DNA from: Euonymus europaeus
Lineage: Eukaryota; Streptophyta; Magnoliopsida; Celastrales; Celastraceae
Assembly: GCA_963580455.1 (NCBI GenBank)
Contig: OY756971.1
Span: 16,391,001 to 16,455,000, forward strand
Direction: 5' to 3'
Length of the DNA: 64,000 nucleotides
Position 1 is the stretch's first letter. Each line of letters opens with the position of its first letter. The notes under the pieces were generated by a model, which had not been told where the DNA came from, made no database searches, and was given only the letters and a program-made list of their open reading frames with translations. The translations under genes and the position numbers were made by a program. Shown piece by piece: positions 59,556-64,000 of the stretch.

Positions 59556-60643
59556 TCAGAAATAAAAATTACTAAAATGATGGGAAATAAAAACTTCCCG
59601 GTTGAAAGGCTGGACTGTGACGATTTTTGGAGGATAAAAATCCTGTTGTCGAACCATCGGAGCAGAAACCTGTTTGGTATGCACTCCAAAATTGCCGGTT
59701 GACTGACTTGGTGTATGAGATACAACACCATTGTAGCCTACAATATACATCATCAACTGATCCAACTTGTTGGACAACAGATCTAGACGTGCCTCGATCT
59801 GCATCATTCTTTCAATCATAGTGGTGGTTCTTGATGAAATGGGTGAACGAATAGTAGAAGATCCAGCCTCAGTATGAGCATCAACAATGTCATCATCCTT
59901 GAATCTATTAATCACCTTACGGTCAATCATACGTCGTGGATATTGTAATTCCTCATAAGCTGCCCAACGAACTCCAGCTCTCGCGCACAATGTACAAATC
60001 AAGGAAGGAAGACAAAGTCGTATGGTGGATGTAGGACGAGAACTGTTGAGAATAGAATTATGTAACACCTTGCCAACATCAATTATCTTTCCAAACAAAA
60101 TAGCATAAAGCGAAATTGCTCTATTTTTGAGAATATCAGTTGAATGTGTACTCGGCATGAGTTTCGCCCAAATAAACGCATCCAGGCCTTGCTATTCTTA
60201 GTTAGAACAGAGGCAGAGAATGAAATCTCCGTTCTTTTAAATTTCTTCCAAGCAGCACCAGGTTTACATGATGCTTGAATCACCTCATCCATATCAATGT
60301 CAGACACCAACAAAGCAGAAAAATCATCATAGGTAATATCAGAAAGATTATAGACAGCATTGATAGTCTTACTATCAAACGGGACCATTATACCTCGAAC
60401 ATATACCATTTCTCTATATCCTTCTACCATATTAGCGTAAAACTCTCTTACCACTGAAACGACTACAGCCTGTGGTGATACAACGAAATCTTCCCAATTT
60501 TTTTCACCAATAATTTTTACAATTGCGGGCTCTGCCACTAGTGAAACACAAAAACCTCTCTCCGGGATAATCTTTCGCCCTCTTAACGATTGCTCGTACC
60601 TTTCAAATGCCTTTTGACTCACAAAACTATTTTCATCGTACAA
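59556..60643 (-). pseudogene. Extra ORF downstream of pol, 'putative plant transposon protein' domain
   Basis: The ORF is on the same strand as pol, between integrase and 3' LTR. The frame 60643-60083 (186 codons) and the frame 60158-59556 (200 codons) overlap and appear to be one protein split by a single-base frameshift near 60180. The first carries VVREFYANMVEG, VRGIMVPFDSKTINAVYNL, SDITYDDFSALL and SCKPGAAWK. The second carries IWAKLMPSTHSTDILKNRAISLYAILFGKI, VGKVLHNSI and a C-terminal helix (MMQIEARLDLLSNKLDQLM). This resembles the domain called 'putative plant transposon protein' (PF20167 as I recall), whose function is unknown. Apart from the shift there are no stops, which is notable given the decayed pol. 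Identity is from memory of the family. Confidence 0.62.
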
Positions 60644-60649
60644 TGAAGG

Positions 60650-61620
60650 AGATAAAACTCATCATTTTTTGGAAACCATAATACTTTCAAAGACAAACTC
60701 AAAGGAAGAAAGAAATCTGGATCAAACCACAAAATGAATGAAAATTTCCCAGCTATGAGGGCCTCTAACAAAGCGCTTCATTATCAGTAACGAGAAAGAC
60801 TTGACACCAATTTCGCCAACAAAGTCATATTGATGGTGATGTGTAACGACTCGTGAGCCCTATGTCAAGAAAAGCAATGACAATAGCCAGTAGGAACTTT
60901 GAAAATAAGAAGCTGCTTGGATAAAGACAAATGGAGACATGATCCTAACATTGACGATACCATCACTGATCTGATTAAAAATGTCCACCATGGAAAGGGA
61001 ACCTTGACCACCAAACCAATGAATAATTACATCGAGCCGGCAACGAAGTAAATCCTATGATAACGATTTCTCATGTAATCATTCTCTTGATGAACTCTTA
61101 TCCCAACCACAGGTTTATTCTTCAAGTCTTATTCAATATAGGATGCTAACATCTACCAATTTACCATCAATAATAATTTTCTAAAGCACTCATCATATTT
61201 CCTGTCAAAACTTCATCAGTGATAAATTCATAATACGGCTATGCATGCTAAAAAATTTCGAAATATGAATAATAATTGAACTGTCATACTGAAATGGAAA
61301 GAGAGAAAAAAAAACAAGTAGTAAAACTGGAGAAGTGAATAACTTCATAAAGCTTTATGGAAAATATGGAGTGAAAAACGAGAATTCCTTGGGATAAAAA
61401 TGTATACAAAAGTGTATAGAGGTCAAAGAAAAGAAAAACAAACCAAAATCGGTGATAACTCGAAGACCGTACCAAAATTTCCCCAGTTTTGGTAAACACC
61501 CAATTAACAATAATCAAATCTGAAACACATGAGATTATCTCCGAATCGGCCAACAAACCTTCCCTTCTATTAATGATTTGGAACTTTTCCAAAGATATCG
61601 CATCCAAAAACTGCCCCAGT
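60650..61620 (-). mobile_element. Region between pol and the extra ORF of the Ogre-like element
   Basis: The only open stretch is 61607-61284 (107 codons), starting MDAISLEKFQIINRREGLLADSE, preceded by the phrase AAACTGGGGCAG common in the 3' part of Tat-type elements. No domain is recognised. The second half is a T-rich hydrophobic composition artefact. A stretch of about 600 bases (60660-61260) has no recognisable feature. Confidence 0.4.
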
Positions 61621-61838
61621 TTTTTTGGTGCGTATCCAATTTTCTGTCATTAAATGTGGGCCCCGTGAGGTCAACTCTACACCCCCATTCATACCCATAA
61701 GAGACAAATTAGTGACTTGCTCAAACATCCTTCAGTAGTTGAATAAACCTAAATTCGCTTCCAACCATATGAAAATCGAATTTGTGACTGGATCTAATGA
61801 TTTTCACTTCCATGAAATTTATTTATCCCTAATTTTTG

Positions 61839-61864
61839 CTTAGAGCACCCTTTCGGGTTTTCAC
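61839..61864 (-). repeat. GAAAACCCGAAAGGG signature after pol
   Basis: On the minus strand this reads GTGAAAACCCGAAAGGGTGC about 25-50 bases after the last integrase codon. The same word is found twice after pol in the plus-strand Tat-type element (52791 and 52855). Confidence 0.65.
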
Positions 61865-61887
61865 TCTAACGGGATTTTTTTTATTTT

Positions 61888-62516
61888 TTACACGTAATAC
61901 CGCTTGAGAACATTGGCATTCACCGGGTGAGTCACATCATCATCGTCCATCTTTGTCAAAATTACTGCTCCCCCAAAAAATGATTTCTTTACAACATATG
62001 GTCCCTCATAAGTGGGAGTCCATTTTCCTCGATAATCTTTTTGAGGCGGTTGAATCATCCTGAATACTAAATCTTCTTCTCTAAAACATCGAGGATGCAT
62101 TTTCTTTTGATTTGCTCTTATCATCCGCCTTTGATAAAGTTGTCCTCTACAAAGGGCTCCCAATCTTTTTTCGTCAATGAAATTCAAATACTCATACCGA
62201 GTACGGACCCACTCAGTCTCCTCCAAATTGGCCTCGACTACTACCCTTGATGAAGGAATTTCCACTTCAACAGGAAGAACCGCCTCTGTCCCATATACTA
62301 GAGCAAAAGGACTTTCACCTGTGGAAGTGCGTACTGAAGTTCGGTACCCATATAAAGCAAAAGAAAGCTTTTCGTGCCAATCTTTCTAATTCTCTATCAT
62401 CTTTTGAATGATCTTTTTAATATTTTTATTAGCTGCCTCAATAGCTCCATTCATCTTAGGACGATAAGGAGATGAATTATGATGTTTAATCTTGAACTAT
62501 TCACAGAAATCTTTCA
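61888..62516 (-). pseudogene. Integrase C-terminal half of the Ogre-like element
   Basis: After a frameshift near 62520, the minus strand reads SSPYRPKMNGAIEAANKNIKK (catalytic Glu region, about 62470-62410), then, past a stop, DWHEKLSFALYGYRTSV and GESPFALVYGTEAVLP. An open 125-codon stretch (62265-61888) follows, with QLYQRRMIRANQKK, FREEDLVFRMI and GKWTPTYEGPYVVKK. It ends VLKRYYV, a normal end of pol in Ogre-like elements. Confidence 0.85.
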
Positions 62517-63590
62517 CTATCTTACTATTGAAATGATCCTTTCAGGAACCCCATAGCGACATACAATATCCTTTCTAAAAAATCGCACAATGACATTACT
62601 TGTCACGTTGGCATAGAAATTTGCTTCCACCCACTTCGTAAAGTAATCGATTGCCACCAGAATAAAACGATGTCCATTGGAAGCCTTAGGCTCGATAGGA
62701 CCAATAACATCCAAACCCCATATTGAAAATGGCCATGGAGCAGATAATACACGTAAAGGATTTACGGGAACATGAGTCTTATCTGCATAAACCTGGCATT
62801 TATGGCATTTGACTGCGTAACAAATACAATCTTTCTCCATAGTGAGCCAATAATAGCCTGCTTGTAGTATTTTCCTTGCCATCGAATGCCCACTTGAGTG
62901 AGTGCCACATATTCCCTCATGAATCTCTTCCATAATCTGCTTAGCTTCATCCACATCCACACATCGAAGAAATATCAGTCCTGGACTTCTTTTATATAAC
63001 ACACTCCCATCAAAGAAAAAGGAACTCGCTAGCCTTCGTATGGTGCGCTTGTCATTTTCTGATGCTTCTGTGGGGTATTCCCACTTCTCCAAGTATTGCT
63101 TCACATCATAATACCATGGTTTTCTATCAGGCTCTTCTACTATATTCAAACAATGTGCCTGAATGTCACGCTTCTCAATCTTGATAACTTCGACCTCTCC
63201 TTGAGGATCTAGATCAAACATGGATGCCAGGGTAGCCAAAGCATCCGCCATTTGATTTTCTTCCCTTGGAATATGATCAAATTCTATACAATCAAAAAGC
63301 TTGATCAACTCCTTGATATGCTGATAATATGGCACCAATTTGACGTCTCGAGTCTCCCATTCATCACATAATTGTCTAATCACTAGTAGGGAGTCCCCAT
63401 AAACTCGAAGCTTTTTAATACCAAAATCAATAGCAGCTTGAATTCCCATGGTACATGCCTCATATTCAGATACATTGTTAGTACATTCGAAATATAGCTT
63501 AGCAGTAAATGGGGTAACCTTGCCTTCCGGAGAAATAAGTACGGCCCCGACTCCGCTACCAGTAATATTAGAAGCACCATCGAATAACAT
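62517..63590 (-). pseudogene. Archaeal-type RNase H and integrase core of the Ogre-like element
   Basis: The stretch is open for 357 codons. Residues 1-130 are the second (archaeal-type) RNase H: MLFDGASNITGSGVGAVLI, TNNVSEYEACTMGI, VYGDSLLVIRQL and REENQMADALATLASM, with all expected acidic residues. Then comes the integrase zinc finger (HEGICGTHSSGHSMARKI and CHKCQ) and the start of the core (SIWGLDVIGPIEPKASNGHRF, VAIDYFTKWVEA, YGVPERII). The expected second catalytic Asp after RIIS is lost where the frame breaks. The first RNase H that should precede it is largely missing. Confidence 0.88.
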
Positions 63591-63594
63591 GACC

Positions 63595-64000
63595 CATTGA
63601 TCTGACTCAAATAATAAATTGCATGCTCTATCTTCCCAAATGAATCATGTTGGCCGAGCATACATCCCATCGAATTATCTGACACAGTCAAGTAAAGAAT
63701 TAGTGGTCTCCCCGTGACTGGAGGCATCAAGACTGGCAGATTTTGTAAATATTGTTTAATCTTCTCAAAGGCAACTTGAGATTCTTCATTCCATTCAGAT
63801 GGGTTACTTTTACGGAGCAACTTAAAGATTGGCTCACATGTAGTTGTCAACTGTGAGATGAATCTGGCGATATAGTTGAGTCTCCCCAGGAAACCTCTAA
63901 TCTCCTTCTCAGTGCGAGGAGGCGGCACTTCCAAAATTGCCTTCACCTTGTCAGGATCCACTTCAATGCCTTTTCTACTAACAATGAAACCCAATAACTT
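63595..64000 (-). pseudogene. End of reverse transcriptase and truncated Gypsy-type RNase H, Ogre-like element
   Basis: The minus strand reads MGFIVSRKGIEVDPDKVKAI, KEIRGFLGRLNYIARFI and FKLLRKSNPSEWNE (end of RT/connection). RNase H then starts with PLILYLTVSDNSMGCMLGQ and EHAIYYLSQ. At this point (about 63605) the rest of the RNase H is absent and, one frame away, the archaeal-type RNase H begins at once (QWVMLFDGAS). The element continues past the right edge, so the catalytic part of RT lies outside. Confidence 0.85.

Overview
The window is plant nuclear DNA, most likely from a eudicot with a repeat-rich genome. The evidence is a P-class pentatricopeptide repeat (PPR) gene with a mitochondrial-type presequence, plant lineages of LTR retrotransposons (Copia, Del/Tekay-type Gypsy and two Tat/Ogre-type Gypsy elements), an L1-type LINE, a CACTA (En/Spm) transposon, a small hAT-type element, and long AT-rich microsatellites. 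I see one ordinary host gene in 64 kb, the intronless PPR gene at 4358-5245. I found no rRNA, tRNA or CRISPR array.

Layout. 1-1142: end of a Copia element with its 3' LTR. 1143-4060: decayed repeats, including a possible mitochondrial insertion and two Gypsy LTR pieces. 4265-5400: the PPR gene with its promoter and polyA signal. 5400-10250: gene-free, then an AT-rich tract with degenerate CCTAAA-like motifs. 10250-32640: one old minus-strand LINE, broken open by later insertions. From its 3' end to its 5' end these are a Del-like solo LTR (11291-13188), an Ogre-like solo LTR (14139-15602), a composite insertion (15713-26960) that itself received a complete CACTA transposon (17523-26265), and another Ogre-family solo LTR (28765-30470). 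Both Ogre-family LTRs and the Del-like LTR are flanked by perfect or one-mismatch 5-bp target duplications, and removing each LTR together with one duplication rejoins the LINE reading frame.

32640-39200: two copies of an LTR/leader repeat. One is split by a 3.2-kb composite LTR insertion with a TCATG duplication. The other is split by a 639-bp hAT-type element with a perfect 8-bp duplication. 39500-43950: a decayed plus-strand Del/Tekay-type Gypsy element cut off after its reverse transcriptase. 43950-45900: an LTR-like stretch with a 49-bp tandem repeat.

45950-55980: a decayed plus-strand Tat-type Gypsy element with two RNase H domains. After its integrase it carries an antisense ORF that resembles the plant mobile domain. 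55981-56284: the end of a second CACTA element, cut by the 3' LTR (56285-58813) of a minus-strand Ogre-like element that runs off the right edge. That element carries its own extra ORF downstream of pol, resembling the 'putative plant transposon protein' domain.

The only genes that look capable of working are the PPR gene and the two spliced CACTA genes (a TNP2-type transposase of 1138 residues and a Transposase_24/TNPA-like protein of about 414 residues). Everything else is transposon debris. The most unusual features are the nested insertion history readable from target duplications, the extra ORFs in the two Tat-type elements, and a recurrent hairpin motif scattered through the Ogre-family LTRs.
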